A stretch of DNA of 64,000 nucleotides from Caballeronia sp. GAFFF1 (lineage in GTDB: Bacteria > Pseudomonadota > Gammaproteobacteria > Burkholderiales > Burkholderiaceae), in assembly GCF_023630705.1 (NCBI RefSeq), contig NZ_JALQEM010000034.1, positions 177,278 through 241,277 on the forward strand, in the 5' to 3' direction. Shown here in pieces: positions 42,327 through 51,412 of this stretch. Position 1 is the stretch's first letter. Each line of letters begins with the position of its first letter. The translations under genes were made by a program, and so were the position numbers. The notes beneath the pieces were generated by a model. It had not been told where the DNA came from. It was given only the letters and a program-made list of their open reading frames with translations, and ran no database searches.

Positions 42327-43301
42327 ATGCACATGAATACGGAAGGCGCTTCGGCGCGCGGTTCCGTCGACGAACAAGGCCCGAGCGCCTTGCGCGATGC
42401 GCTGCAAAGCGAGGACAGCGGCGTGCGAACCTTCGTCGTCGTGCGGGACGGCCGCATCGAATTCGAACATTACCGCAGCGACGCCGCGCCCGATACGCTC
42501 GAAAACGTCAATTCGGTCACGAAGAGCGTCGTGGGGCTGGCCGTGGGCATCGCGCTGACCGAGCGGCTGCTCGCGGATCTCGACACGCCAATCGGCGACA
42601 TCATCGAAAAGGCGCGCGATCCCGCGCTGGATGAGCGCGTGCGACGCATCACGCTGCGCCATCTGCTCACGATGACTTCGGGCTTCGACTGCGAACCGGG
42701 CGCAGTGGACAAGTGTCTGCTCGGCGCGTGCGAGCGGCTCGCCGGCGAGGACGACCGCCTCAATTTCGTGCTTTCGCGTCCGATGGCCGACGCGCCCGGC
42801 ACGCGTTTTCGCTATGACTCCCATGCGGTGCAGTTACTCTCGCTCGCCATCGAAGCGGTGACGGGCGCGACCGTCGAAGCCTATGTGCGCGACAAGCTCT
42901 TCGCGCCGCTCGGCATCCAAACCAGCGAATGGATCGCCGACGAAGCCGGCCATACATTCGCAGGGCGCGGACTCATGCTGCGCGCCCGAGACATGACCAA
43001 GCTCGGCACGCTGATGATGGATCGCGGCACATGGCAAGGCACGCAACTCGTGGATGCGTCTTTCATCGACGACGCCATGTCCGTGCACAGCGAGGGCGGC
43101 CCGCCGATGCAGGACGCGCAGTACGGCTACCTGTGGTGGATCGCGCCGCGCTATGCGTTCGCGGCGGGCTTCGGCGAACAGTTTATCTTCGTTGCGCGGG
43201 AGGCGCGGATCGTCGCAGCCGCGACATGCGACAACACGGCCGCTAACAAAGACGTCCGCGCGCTCTTCGAAGAACACGTGCTCGGCCTCGATGCGCGCTG
43301 A
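42327..43301 (+). CDS. Serine hydrolase of the class C beta-lactamase family
   Basis: Protein of 324 residues, beta-lactamase/transpeptidase-like. The catalytic S-x-x-K is in NVNSVTKSVVGLAVG (S near 64). The Y-x-N position reads FRYDSHAVQLLSLAIEAVTG (Y-D-S), and RGLMLRARDMTKLG plus YGYLWWIA are typical family elements. No signal peptide is evident, so it is probably a cytoplasmic esterase or peptidase-like enzyme rather than an antibiotic-resistance lactamase. It is divergent from the UbiB-like gene, with 119 bp between the start codons. Confidence 0.87.
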   Translation: MHMNTEGASARGSVDEQGPSALRDALQSEDSGVRTFVVVRDGRIEFEHYRSDAAPDTLENVNSVTKSVVGLAVGIALTERLLADLDTPIGDIIEKARDPALDERVRRITLRHLLTMTSGFDCEPGAVDKCLLGACERLAGEDDRLNFVLSRPMADAPGTRFRYDSHAVQLLSLAIEAVTGATVEAYVRDKLFAPLGIQTSEWIADEAGHTFAGRGLMLRARDMTKLGTLMMDRGTWQGTQLVDASFIDDAMSVHSEGGPPMQDAQYGYLWWIAPRYAFAAGFGEQFIFVAREARIVAAATCDNTAANKDVRALFEEHVLGLDAR

Positions 43302-43432
43302 TCCTCGCCGGCGTTGTTTCGGATTGCTCGCGGCTTCGTTTCCGAACTGAGCGCAGATCAAAGCCTCGCGTGCAGGTAATCTCGCTTTGCGTCCGTCGTC
43401 ATGGCGGACTTTCGAGGCAAGCGAGGTATCGC

Positions 43433-43783
43433 ATGAAGTCCTTCGACATTACGGTGGATGCGCAGGGGCGCGTCGTCGTTTCGCATGCCGAGCCCATCGG
43501 CGAGCATTGCAAAAGCCGCGCGCGACTGCTTTCGTCGCTGGTCGGCATGATCGCCGCGCCCGGCGCATTCGAGCACTTCTGCGCGTTTCCCGAGCCAATG
43601 AAGCGCGACATCCTGCATCTCATGCATTCTCTCGCCGAAGAAAGCGTTCCGCTGCTCGCCGCGCTCGAACAACACACCGCCCAAGCCTTCTACGACAAGG
43701 GCGTCCACGCTGCCACCGAGCAGCGGCGCCAGGAACTGGCGGCCAACGCGCCGCCCGAGCCGATGGATTACACGCAGCGGTGA
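43433..43783 (+). CDS. Small orphan protein, member 2 of the local paralogous family
   Basis: Protein of 116 residues with a GAGG site 6 bases upstream. The N terminus is FDITVDAQGRVVVSHAEPIGE. Helices follow (SRARLLSSLVGMIAA; DILHLMHSLAEESVPLLAALEQ) and then AQAFYDKGVHAA. It aligns with the 16332 protein over the strand pair, over the helix P-L-x-x-A-L and at the C-terminal K-G motif, so the two are paralogues. No signal peptide or known domain. First of three same-strand small genes upstream of a convergent single-domain response regulator. Confidence 0.75.
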   Translation: MKSFDITVDAQGRVVVSHAEPIGEHCKSRARLLSSLVGMIAAPGAFEHFCAFPEPMKRDILHLMHSLAEESVPLLAALEQHTAQAFYDKGVHAATEQRRQELAANAPPEPMDYTQR

Positions 43784-43990
43784 TTCGTGACCGGCGGCAG
43801 CAAAAAGCGCCCTTCGTCAATGTAGATTTTTGTCGATATGCGATCCCGATTATTTTCGTTACGGTATCGTAATACGCTCACGCTATAACGTATCAATATC
43901 GCGATGCCGGAATCCGTGTGGCGACGGCTTCCTGCTGCACGTGAGGCAATCGAGAGCGCCATGAAACAACCATCAGAAAAAGGACGCGCC

Positions 43991-44401
43991 ATGCAGCAGC
44001 CGGCCGGTGAGAGTATCGAACGAAGCATGTATATCCTCGGGCAGATCGGCGCGATCGTCTGTCACGAGCGCGGGCCGCGCCCGAACACCGCGATTCTCAC
44101 GACCATGGCTTCGCATCCGGCCGAAGGTCTGTGGCTGGCCATCACGCGCATGAACGAACTGTGCCCGGCCGTGCGCGGCCCGCGCCGCACGCTGCTGCAG
44201 TGGAAGCGCAGGGAGATCGCGCGGCTCGCTCGCATGCTGCCGCATCCGCTGCCGGCCGATGCCTGCGCGCGAACGCAAGTCCCGTTCTGGGCCGGCTACT
44301 GCCAATATTGGGAAGACGTGTTGAAGCAGCATGTCGATCGTGAGATGGACGCGCCCGCGGTGGCGGTGGACGAAGTTCCGGCACGGCGCGTCAACGCCTG
44401 A
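43991..44401 (+). CDS. Small hypothetical protein between two paralogous small genes
   Basis: Predicted 136-residue protein starting MQQPAGESIERSMYILGQIG, with AAGGAC 7 bases upstream; starts at 43961 or 43904 are possible. The N-terminal half contains a cysteine-histidine pair (VCHERG) and an apparent helix bundle (ASHPAEGLWLAITRMNELCPAV). A basic stretch follows (RRTLLQWKRREIARLARML), then an aromatic-rich part (FWAGYCQYWEDVLKQH). No known family. It does not share the motifs of its neighbours at 43433 and 44557 but is in the same run. Confidence 0.6.
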   Translation: MQQPAGESIERSMYILGQIGAIVCHERGPRPNTAILTTMASHPAEGLWLAITRMNELCPAVRGPRRTLLQWKRREIARLARMLPHPLPADACARTQVPFWAGYCQYWEDVLKQHVDREMDAPAVAVDEVPARRVNA

Positions 44402-44556
44402 AACGCTGCATCTCCGAGCCGCGGCAGTTGCCGCCGGCGATCGACTCGGGCACACTTCGCGCGGCCGCGCGCAGCCGTTCGTCCGGATGCACAGAAATGC
44501 TTTCTCGCGAAGGAGGTGGCGCGTTGCGCCGTGTACCGAGCAACGAGGAAGAGCAG

Positions 44557-44970
44557 ATGGACCAAGTCAAGATCACGACCAACCCTGAAGGGCATCCTGT
44601 CATCGCGCATCCGGTGGCGATCGAAAAGCGCAGCAACGATGTCGCGCGCGCGGTCGCCGCGCTGTCGGATGCGCTCGCGAGCGGGGACGGCGCGGGCGTC
44701 GGTCAGCCTGTGTTGATCGACTTGCTGCGCACCCTCGCGCACGAGCAACGCGCGCTGACCGAGGCGCTGTCCGACTACACCGGCGAAGTGTCGACGGAAG
44801 AAGCGTACCGCCGAACCTACCGCCGCGCGTTCAGGAAGGGCTTCAGCGCCGGATTGCAACGCACGCTGCCCGCGCGGCCGGTCGACCGGAACGACAGCGC
44901 GCTGCTGAGACCGCCAGCCGCCGCCGGCACTTCGCGCAACGACGCGCTGCGCCGTCTCAAGCAAGTCTAG
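44557..44970 (+). CDS. Small orphan protein, member 3 of the local paralogous family
   Basis: Protein of 137 residues with a GAGGAAG site. It begins VKITTNPEGHPVIAHPVAIEK, the same strand pattern as the proteins at 16332 and 43433. The helical part follows (RAVAALSDALAS; IDLLRTLAHEQRALTEALSDY). The family K-G motif appears as RRAFRKGFSAG near residue 100. A basic, proline- and alanine-rich tail of about 35 residues is an addition not seen in the other two. It converges, 20 bp apart, with a single-domain response regulator gene. Confidence 0.72.
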   Translation: MDQVKITTNPEGHPVIAHPVAIEKRSNDVARAVAALSDALASGDGAGVGQPVLIDLLRTLAHEQRALTEALSDYTGEVSTEEAYRRTYRRAFRKGFSAGLQRTLPARPVDRNDSALLRPPAAAGTSRNDALRRLKQV

Positions 44971-44990
44971 TCATCCGCTGCGGCGCGCCT

Positions 44991-45455
44991 TCAGCACTCG
45001 CGCTCGCGCCGCGGTTCGTGCGTCGAATAATAGGCGCGCATCACGTCGATCATGCGTTCCAGCGGACTCGGCTTCACGAAATAGCCGTTGAACCCGGTGC
45101 GGCGCGCCCGCGCGCAATCGTCGGGGCACGTGCGGCTGGTGTGCGCGAGCAGCATCATCGACGTATCGAGCGCGCGAATCGCCTCCGCCGCTTCCCAGCC
45201 GTCGCCGAGCGGCATCATCAGATCGAGCAGCACGACGCCGGGTCGCCACTTGCGCGTGAGCGCCACGGCGTCGAGCCCCGTGTGCACCGCGCGCACGTTG
45301 AAGTCGGCGTCCTCGAACGCGAGACAGATGGCGCGCGTGGCGTTGAGGTCGTCGTCGGCGATGAGCACGCGCGGTTCGTCGTGATGCGCGGCGCGAACGG
45401 GAATCTGCCACACCGCCTCTTCCGGTACGCGTGCTTGTCGTTGCGTTGATTGCAT
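44991..45455 (-). CDS. Single-domain response regulator (CheY-like)
   Basis: Protein of 154 residues made of one receiver domain after about 27 extra residues. All active-site residues are present: acidic pair in LIADDD (about 34-36), phosphoacceptor D78 in VVLLDLMMP, the threonine/serine position in LLAHTSR, and K128 in GYFVKPS. There is no output domain, so it passes a signal by protein contact. No histidine kinase is nearby. It is convergent with the run of small orphan genes at 43433-44970, an arrangement also seen at 15785/16332 with a degenerate receiver. Confidence 0.88.
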   Translation of the reverse strand: MQSTQRQARVPEEAVWQIPVRAAHHDEPRVLIADDDLNATRAICLAFEDADFNVRAVHTGLDAVALTRKWRPGVVLLDLMMPLGDGWEAAEAIRALDTSMMLLAHTSRTCPDDCARARRTGFNGYFVKPSPLERMIDVMRAYYSTHEPRREREC

Positions 45456-45648
45456 TTTTTGGCCTCGGATTGACCGACTGTTTCAGCAACGCGCGTTCCG
45501 CGACGCAGCATGCAGGGGTTTGCCCCGACAATGCGGCGCGCGCCAACGTTGGACCTCGGGATTACCCGGACGCCGCGCGGGCCGGACGCTTGCACCACGA
45601 AGAACCCAGTTCACCAGCGAGCGACACGCTCGCTCCCTACGGAGGCAC

Positions 45649-45891
45649 ATGATGTTCGTCGTCTACTGGCTCGAAGGCGACGCGGAGGCCGAAAGCCACG
45701 CGCGTCACCGGCAGTTCGACGCCGCCGCGCTCGCCGAGGCGCTTCGCTTCGCCGAAGCATTGCGCAAGCGCCAGGCGCAAGGCGAACCGGTCGGCTTCGT
45801 CACGCTGTGCAGCGAGAATCCCCAATCGGTCGGCAAACCAGGCGTCGCCGATCCGCCCGCCGACTACGACTGGAAGAAGCGCCGCCGCTAG
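45649..45891 (+). CDS. Small conserved-looking hypothetical protein
   Basis: Predicted 80-residue soluble protein with a perfect GGAGG ribosome site, 3 bases before the first ATG and 6 before a second ATG (45652), which is the more likely initiator. It starts with a strand (MFVVYWLEGDAEAESHARHRQF), has a helix (LAEALRFAEALRKRQAQG), a second strand (GFVTLCSEN) and a basic C terminus (DYDWKKRRR). No family recognised. The stop overlaps the convergent NodT gene by 4 bp. Confidence 0.7.
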   Translation: MMFVVYWLEGDAEAESHARHRQFDAAALAEALRFAEALRKRQAQGEPVGFVTLCSENPQSVGKPGVADPPADYDWKKRRR

Positions 45892-47459
45892 CCGTTGCCT
45901 GCATCGGCGTTCTTGCTGCCACCGTCTTGCGCATCGTCCTGCCATCCGCCGCCGAGCGACTTGTACACGGCGATGAGATCCGTCGTCACGTTCACCGTCG
46001 ATTGCGCGAGCTGCTCGCGCGTTTGCGCAAGCTGGCGCTCGGCATCGAGCACCGTGACGAACGCCGTCAGTCCCTTGCGATAGCTGTCCGTCGCGAGTTG
46101 CAGGCTCACGCGATTCGCCTCCACGGTGCGCACCAGCGCCGCGCGCCGGTCCTGCTCCGTGCGATACGCGACGAGCGCGTTGTCCACATCCTGAAGCGCC
46201 GTGAGCACCGTCTGCCGATATTGCAGCGCGGCCTGCGCGGCCTGCGCCTTCGCCACGCGAACGTTGGAGCGCAGCGCGCCGCCTTCGAAGATCGGCAGCG
46301 AAATGCTCGGCCCGACCGACCAGAAGAGACTCGACCAGCGCGCGAGGTACTTCGCTTTGGTCGCTCGCGTGCCGACCTGGCCCGTCAGCGAGATGTCCGG
46401 ATACAGTTGCGCGACGGCCACGCCCACTTCGGCGGTGGCCGCATGCAGTTGCGCTTCGGCGCGGCGGATGTCGGGACGGCGGCGCGCGAGCGTCGACGGC
46501 ACGCCGACCGGCACCGTCGGCGGCACGGGCGGCACCGCGCGGGCATCGGACAGTTCGGCGTCGAGCGTGCCGGGCGTGCTGCCCGTGAGCACGGCGAGCC
46601 CGTTCATCGCCTGCGCGATCTGCGCCTCCAGCGACGGCACCTGCGCCTGCAGCGCGCCGACTTGCGCGCTCGCGCTCTGCACGTCCTGCTGGCTCGTCAG
46701 GCCGACGCGCGCCTGCTCGCGCGTGAGGTCGAGAATCTGCTGTTCGGCGTCGATCTCGTCGAGCGTGATCTGGCGGATGGACTGCGCGCCGCGTAACTGC
46801 GCATACGTACGCGCGACTTCGGCTTCCAGCGAAACGAGCGCATCGTTGCGGCTTTCGATTTCCGCCTGCGTCTCGGCATCCGCCGATTCGACCGAGCGCC
46901 GCACGCGCCCGAAGAGGTCCAGTTCCCACGACGCATCGAAGCCGTCCTGAAACAGCGTGACGGGCCCAGTCGCGGAGTCGAGGCCTTGCCGGATCGGCGC
47001 GCCGTTCGCGCCCAGCGAGTCGATGCGGCTGTACAGTCCTTGCGATTCGAGCAAGCCCTTCAGCCCCAGTTGCTCGCGCATGACGCTCGCGTTCGCGCTG
47101 ATCTGCGGCAAGCCTTGCGCCGCCGCCGACACGCTCTGCTCGCGCGCCTGCGCAATGCGCAGCACCGCGCTTTGCAGATCGAGATTGCCGGCGACTGCGC
47201 GGTCGATCAGCGAATCAAGCGTCGGATCGTCGAACTGCTTCCACCAGCGCGGGTCGGGATCGGCCGATGTGCTCGCCACCGAGGGCGCGTCGGCGTGCGG
47301 CGCGCGCGCATCCGGCGTTGCGTTCTGCGCGCGCTGCATGTCGTTCCAGTTGCCGGGCGCATCGGCGGCGGGCGGCTTGAAGTCGGGGCCGACCGTGCAG
47401 GCGCTCATCGCGAGCGCGAGCATCGGAATGCAAAGTCGAGCGGAAAGTCGCTGCGTCAT
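45888..47459 (-). CDS. NodT-family outer-membrane efflux lipoprotein
   Basis: Outer-membrane channel of 523 residues, TolC/OprM superfamily. The lipobox is ALAMSAC with the acylated cysteine at C21. Two repeats of the OEP domain are visible (WWKQFDDPTLDSLIDRAVAGNLDL in pieces; PDISLTGQVGTRATKAKYL), along with LARRRPDIRRAEAQLHAATA, a hallmark of NodT proteins. The C-terminal tail is asparagine- and glycine-rich. It starts 2 bp after the DHA2 transporter stop and completes a tripartite pump with the upstream two genes. Confidence 0.94.
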   Translation of the reverse strand: MTQRLSARLCIPMLALAMSACTVGPDFKPPAADAPGNWNDMQRAQNATPDARAPHADAPSVASTSADPDPRWWKQFDDPTLDSLIDRAVAGNLDLQSAVLRIAQAREQSVSAAAQGLPQISANASVMREQLGLKGLLESQGLYSRIDSLGANGAPIRQGLDSATGPVTLFQDGFDASWELDLFGRVRRSVESADAETQAEIESRNDALVSLEAEVARTYAQLRGAQSIRQITLDEIDAEQQILDLTREQARVGLTSQQDVQSASAQVGALQAQVPSLEAQIAQAMNGLAVLTGSTPGTLDAELSDARAVPPVPPTVPVGVPSTLARRRPDIRRAEAQLHAATAEVGVAVAQLYPDISLTGQVGTRATKAKYLARWSSLFWSVGPSISLPIFEGGALRSNVRVAKAQAAQAALQYRQTVLTALQDVDNALVAYRTEQDRRAALVRTVEANRVSLQLATDSYRKGLTAFVTVLDAERQLAQTREQLAQSTVNVTTDLIAVYKSLGGGWQDDAQDGGSKNADAGNG

Positions 47460-47460
47460 G

Positions 47461-49044
47461 TCAATGTCCTCCCGCCTGACCGGACGCCTTCACCGGCGAG
47501 AAGAAGAACGTGATCGGAATGAAAAGGAACGAGAAGATCGCGCACGCGGCGAACACATCGAGGTACGCGAGAATCGTCGCCTGCGAGACGAGCGTCGTGT
47601 ACATCTGGCCGGTCGCCGCGCTCATCGCCTGCGACATGGTGTGGCCCGTGTCCATCAGCGTTCGCGCGATGCGCTGCACCGTGTCGTTGTACGGCTGGTT
47701 CAGCGGCGTCAGATGCTCGACCATATGCGCCATGTTCGCCTGCGTGCGCTCGCGGATCATCGCGGTGGCGAGCGAAATGCCGACGGACCCCGCCACGTTT
47801 CGGAACATGGTGAACAGCGCGGAGGCGTCGTTGTTCATCGACTTGGGCAGCGAGAGATACGCGAGCGTCGTCACCGGCACGAACAGAAAACCGATGGCCG
47901 CGGACTGCGCGCTGCGCATCATCGTGAGCGTTCGATAGTCGACGTTCGGCACGAGGTGATGCGAATAGATCAATGCGCAGCCCATCAGAAAGAAGCCGAA
48001 CGCGACGAGATAGCGCGTCTGCACCCATAGCATCAGCTTGCTGACCACCGGAATGAGAAACACGATGAGCAACGCGCCGGGCGACAGCACGAGGCCCGCG
48101 AGCGTCGCGGTATAGCCAAGTTGCTGCTGCGCAAGCTGCGGAATGAGCACCGCGCTGCCGTAGAGCACGGAAGCGAAGCCGACAATCGAGAGCGAGCCGA
48201 GCGCGAAGTTGCGGTCCTTCATCACGCGCAGATCGACCACGGGCTTTTTCGCGTACACGAGCCAGAACGTCGCGCCGACGATGCCGATCGCCGCGAGTAC
48301 CGCGAAGGTCACGATGAAGTTGGACGCGAACCAGTCGTCGTCCTCGCCGCGATCCAGGAACACTTGCAGGCAACCGAGCCCGAGCGCGATCAGCCCGATG
48401 CCTACCACGTCGATGCCTACGTCCTTATGACTCTGCCGCTTCTCCCACGGCGGATCTTCGACGAACTGCATCACCGCGATGGTCGTCAGCACGCCGACCG
48501 GCACGTTCAGCAGAAACACCCAGCGCCACGTGAAGTTGTCGGTGATCCAGCCGCCGAGCGTCGGCCCGAGCACGGGCGCCACGACGATCGCCACCGCCGA
48601 GATCGAAAACGCGCGGCCGCGCTGCTCCGGCGGAAACGTGTCGAGAATGATCGACTGCTGGCTCGGCTGCAAACCGCCGCCGAAGAAGCCTTGCAGAATG
48701 CGAAAGACGATGAGTTGTCCGAGATTCGTCGCGATGCCGCAGAGAAACGAGCACACCGTGAACGCCGCGATGCAGATCAGGAAGTAGCGCTTCCGCCCGA
48801 GAATCTTCGAGAAATACGCGGAAAGCGGCAGCACGATGCCGTTCGCGACGAGATAGGACGTGAGCGTCCACGTCGCCTCGTCGTAGCTCGCGGACATGGT
48901 GCCGGATATGTGCGGCAGCGCCACGTTCACGATAGTCGTGTCGAGCACTTCCATGAACGCCGCGAGCGTGACGACCACGGCGATGAGCCACGGATTCGCG
49001 CTCGGCTTCCAGCCGCTGTGATCCTGTTCTGTGGGTTCGCTCAT
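47461..49044 (-). CDS. DHA2-family (EmrB/QacA-type) multidrug efflux MFS transporter
   Basis: Fourteen-helix drug:proton antiporter of 527 residues. Motif D1 is visible as LAAFMEVLDTTIVNVALPHISG at helix 1. Motif A follows helix 2 as SAYFSKILGRKRYFLIC, and motif C as VVAPVLGPTLGGWITDNFTWRWVFLLNVPVG. The length and motifs are those of EmrB, the inner-membrane pump of EmrAB-TolC systems. It is sandwiched between the EmrA-like adaptor (3 bp) and the NodT channel (1 bp). Confidence 0.95.
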   Translation of the reverse strand: MSEPTEQDHSGWKPSANPWLIAVVVTLAAFMEVLDTTIVNVALPHISGTMSASYDEATWTLTSYLVANGIVLPLSAYFSKILGRKRYFLICIAAFTVCSFLCGIATNLGQLIVFRILQGFFGGGLQPSQQSIILDTFPPEQRGRAFSISAVAIVVAPVLGPTLGGWITDNFTWRWVFLLNVPVGVLTTIAVMQFVEDPPWEKRQSHKDVGIDVVGIGLIALGLGCLQVFLDRGEDDDWFASNFIVTFAVLAAIGIVGATFWLVYAKKPVVDLRVMKDRNFALGSLSIVGFASVLYGSAVLIPQLAQQQLGYTATLAGLVLSPGALLIVFLIPVVSKLMLWVQTRYLVAFGFFLMGCALIYSHHLVPNVDYRTLTMMRSAQSAAIGFLFVPVTTLAYLSLPKSMNNDASALFTMFRNVAGSVGISLATAMIRERTQANMAHMVEHLTPLNQPYNDTVQRIARTLMDTGHTMSQAMSAATGQMYTTLVSQATILAYLDVFAACAIFSFLFIPITFFFSPVKASGQAGGH

Positions 49045-49047
49045 GGT

Positions 49048-50241
49048 TCAGTGGCGCAGCATGACGGTCGGCACCACGGAAAGCCCGAGCGGCAGGGAAG
49101 TGTCCGGCTTCATGCCGCTATCGATGACGATCTTCACCGGCACGCGCTGCACGATCTTCACGAAGTTGCCGGTCGCGTTTTCGGCGGGGAACGCGGAGAA
49201 GCGCGAGCCGCTGCCTAATTGGATGCTGTCCACATGGCCGTGCAGCGAGAGGCCGGGATACGCGTCGACGTCGATATCCACCTTGTCGCCCGGATGCATG
49301 CGCGAAAGCTGCGACTCCTTGAAGTTCGCCGTCACCCACATGCGCGTCGTGACGAGCGTGAGAATGGACGTGCCCGCCTGCAGGAACGTGCCGAACTGCA
49401 CGTTGCGTTTGGTGACCCAGCCGTCGGAGGGCGCGCGCAGTTCGGTGTACGAGAGATTCAACTGCGCGGTCTCCACTTGCGCCTGTGCCTGCCGCACTTG
49501 CTGGCGCCGCTCTTCGACGGACGCGACGACCTGCGCGATCTGCTGCGGCACGAGGCTCGCCGTGCGGACCTGCGCGCGCGCCTCCGCGACGTTCGCTTGC
49601 GCGCTCTTCTGCTGCGCGGTCGCGGCGTCGATGTTCTGTTGCGACGTCGCGCGAACGTCGACGGACTGCTGGCGTTGGTAGGCCGCGCTTGCCTGCGCGA
49701 GATTGGCGCGCGCGCTGGCTTCCTGCGCCTGCGCCTGCGCGAGTTGCGCGGGATATTGAACGCGCGCGACCTGCAACTGCACTTCGGCGGCATGAAGCTG
49801 GGCCTGCGCGAGGCCGAGTTGCGCGTTCGCCTGATCGAGTTGCGCCCGATAGTCGCGCGGATCGATCCGGATCAGCAGATCGCCCTTGTGCACGAAGCGG
49901 TTGTCGTCGATGTTCATCGTGACGACATAGCCCGATACCTTCGGCGCGATGGTAACGGCGTCGCCATCGGTATACGCGTCGTCAGTACTTTCCTGATTGC
50001 GCGTCATGAACCACCAGACGATCGCGCCTATCGTGAGCACCACCACGACGATGCCGAGAATGATCAACGGCTTCTTGCCGGGCTTCTTGCGCTCTTCCTT
50101 GCCATTGCCGTTCTTCTTCTCGCCGTTCTTGCCTTTATCGTCCTTCCCGGCCTGGTCGTTCTTCTCCGATGACTCGCGCTCGCCGTCTTTCTTCGCGGCG
50201 CCGGGGCGTGCATCGTCCTGGGTTTCGTCTCGATCTGACAT
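49048..50241 (-). CDS. EmrA-like periplasmic adaptor (HlyD family)
   Basis: Membrane-fusion protein of 397 residues. A highly charged cytoplasmic N terminus of about 57 residues (repeated K, N, E, G) precedes one transmembrane anchor (PLIILGIVVVVLTIGAIVWWF). The barrel-sandwich lipoyl halves are VTIAPKVSGYVVTMNIDDNRFVHKGDLLIRIDP (in pieces) and LNLSYTELRAPSDGWVTKRNV. A long alanine- and glutamine-rich coiled-coil hairpin joins them (about 130-260). The start at 50241 has only a weak ribosome site. First gene of the pump operon. Confidence 0.93.
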   Translation of the reverse strand: MSDRDETQDDARPGAAKKDGERESSEKNDQAGKDDKGKNGEKKNGNGKEERKKPGKKPLIILGIVVVVLTIGAIVWWFMTRNQESTDDAYTDGDAVTIAPKVSGYVVTMNIDDNRFVHKGDLLIRIDPRDYRAQLDQANAQLGLAQAQLHAAEVQLQVARVQYPAQLAQAQAQEASARANLAQASAAYQRQQSVDVRATSQQNIDAATAQQKSAQANVAEARAQVRTASLVPQQIAQVVASVEERRQQVRQAQAQVETAQLNLSYTELRAPSDGWVTKRNVQFGTFLQAGTSILTLVTTRMWVTANFKESQLSRMHPGDKVDIDVDAYPGLSLHGHVDSIQLGSGSRFSAFPAENATGNFVKIVQRVPVKIVIDSGMKPDTSLPLGLSVVPTVMLRH

Positions 50242-50542
50242 CAGCGTTCGCTTTGCGGTTGGAGTCCGGAGTTCGACTCGGGGTGAAATCCCGGCGCGGC
50301 CGGGTGGACCTCGTGCGGATACTGCGTGACGAGCGTGACCGGTGTGCGACTGTCGGTCAGGGCATTCGAGCGGAAGCGTTGAGCAAGACGCATTCCCAAA
50401 TGTCCGCGAATCGGCCGAACCGAACGCCCGTGCGCACTGGCACGAATCCGCGCGTCTTCGAGGCGCCGGCAGCGCGGCGCCGTTTTCAATCAGCTGGAAA
50501 AAGCTGCATGCGTGCAGATGCCTGCCGCGACCGCGCGATTGC
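50242..50542. other. Intergenic region before the efflux operon
   Basis: 301 bp between the IclR gene stop and the adaptor start, both on the minus strand. The frames here have arginine- and serine-rich composition without ribosome sites. I see no gene, repeat or clear promoter box, but the efflux promoter should lie here. Confidence 0.5.
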
Positions 50543-51289
50543 TCAGAGCGCCTGGCGCAGCTTCGCCGCGAGTTGCACGATGCCCATCGAGATTTGCTTC
50601 TCGCGCTTTGCGTCGAGTCGTCCGACAGGCACGCTCGTCGATACCGCGACGCGCTTGCCCGCGGGCGTGACGCCGACATACGCCGCGAAGCACGCGAGTC
50701 CTTCGGTCACTTCCTCGCGCTCGACAGCGAGCCCGCTCGTGCGTATGGCGGCCAGTTCGCGCAAAAGCGCCGCGCGGCGGGTGATGGTGCGCGGCGTCAC
50801 CGCTTCGAGGCGCTCGGGCAGCCGCTCGATGACCGCTTCGTCGGCCAGTCCCGCAAGCAGCGCCTTGCCGAGCGCGCAGCAGTGCGCGGGCAGCCGCGAG
50901 CCCAAGTCGGACACGAGCCGCACCGGCCGATGCGCGTCCTCGCGCGCGACATACACCACCTGCACGCCGTCCAGCACGGCAAGCTGCACGACTTCGTTGT
51001 GCGTGTTGATGAACGCGCCCGCGCCCTCGCGAAACGCCGCCTGCAGCGCGTCGTGCCGCACGTAGGCGTTGCCGAGCTCGAACAGCCCGACGCCGATCAC
51101 GTAGCCATCGTCGCGCTTCTCGATCCACTGCATGCGCGCGAGCGTTTCCAGCATCAGATAAAGCGTGCTGCGCGACAGGCCGGTGCGCTCCGCGAGCGCG
51201 GCGGCGCGCACGGGCTTGGCGGCGTCGGCGAGCGCTTCGAGGATATCGTTCGCGCGGCGCAGCGCCGGAACGTCGTAGGTCTTTTCCAT
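50543..51289 (-). CDS. IclR-family transcriptional regulator divergent from the FAH-family gene
   Basis: Regulator of 248 residues. The winged HTH is KPVRAAALAERTGLSRSTLYLMLETLARM (in pieces) and the effector domain has VQLAVLDGVQVVYVARED, LPAHCCALGKALLAGL and GLAVEREEVTEGLACFAAYV. The start at 51289 (MEKTYDVPALRRANDIL) is chosen because the longer frame upstream is antisense to the FAH gene. A GTCCA-6-TGGAC inverted repeat lies in the shared upstream gap. It presumably controls the FAH gene and itself. Confidence 0.92.
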   Translation of the reverse strand: MEKTYDVPALRRANDILEALADAAKPVRAAALAERTGLSRSTLYLMLETLARMQWIEKRDDGYVIGVGLFELGNAYVRHDALQAAFREGAGAFINTHNEVVQLAVLDGVQVVYVAREDAHRPVRLVSDLGSRLPAHCCALGKALLAGLADEAVIERLPERLEAVTPRTITRRAALLRELAAIRTSGLAVEREEVTEGLACFAAYVGVTPAGKRVAVSTSVPVGRLDAKREKQISMGIVQLAAKLRQAL

Positions 51290-51318
51290 GTGAGTCGTCG
51301 CGTCGGGATGTTCGCATC

Positions 51319-51334
51319 GTCCAGTATGTTGGAC
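51319..51334. promoter_or_regulatory. Candidate IclR operator between the IclR and FAH-family genes
   Basis: GTCCAGTATGTTGGAC is a 5-bp inverted repeat with a 6-bp spacer, 30 bp upstream of the IclR start. A second TGGACA begins 20 bp after the first (51350-51355). The same GTCCA/TGGAC half-sites form the long palindrome at 37234. Confidence 0.5.
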
Positions 51335-51412
51335 AAACATGCAACCCGATGGACAGTCACGGAGCGCCAAGCTACGATCATTTTCCCTTTTCCGATGCCC
51401 GGTGACCCTGCC

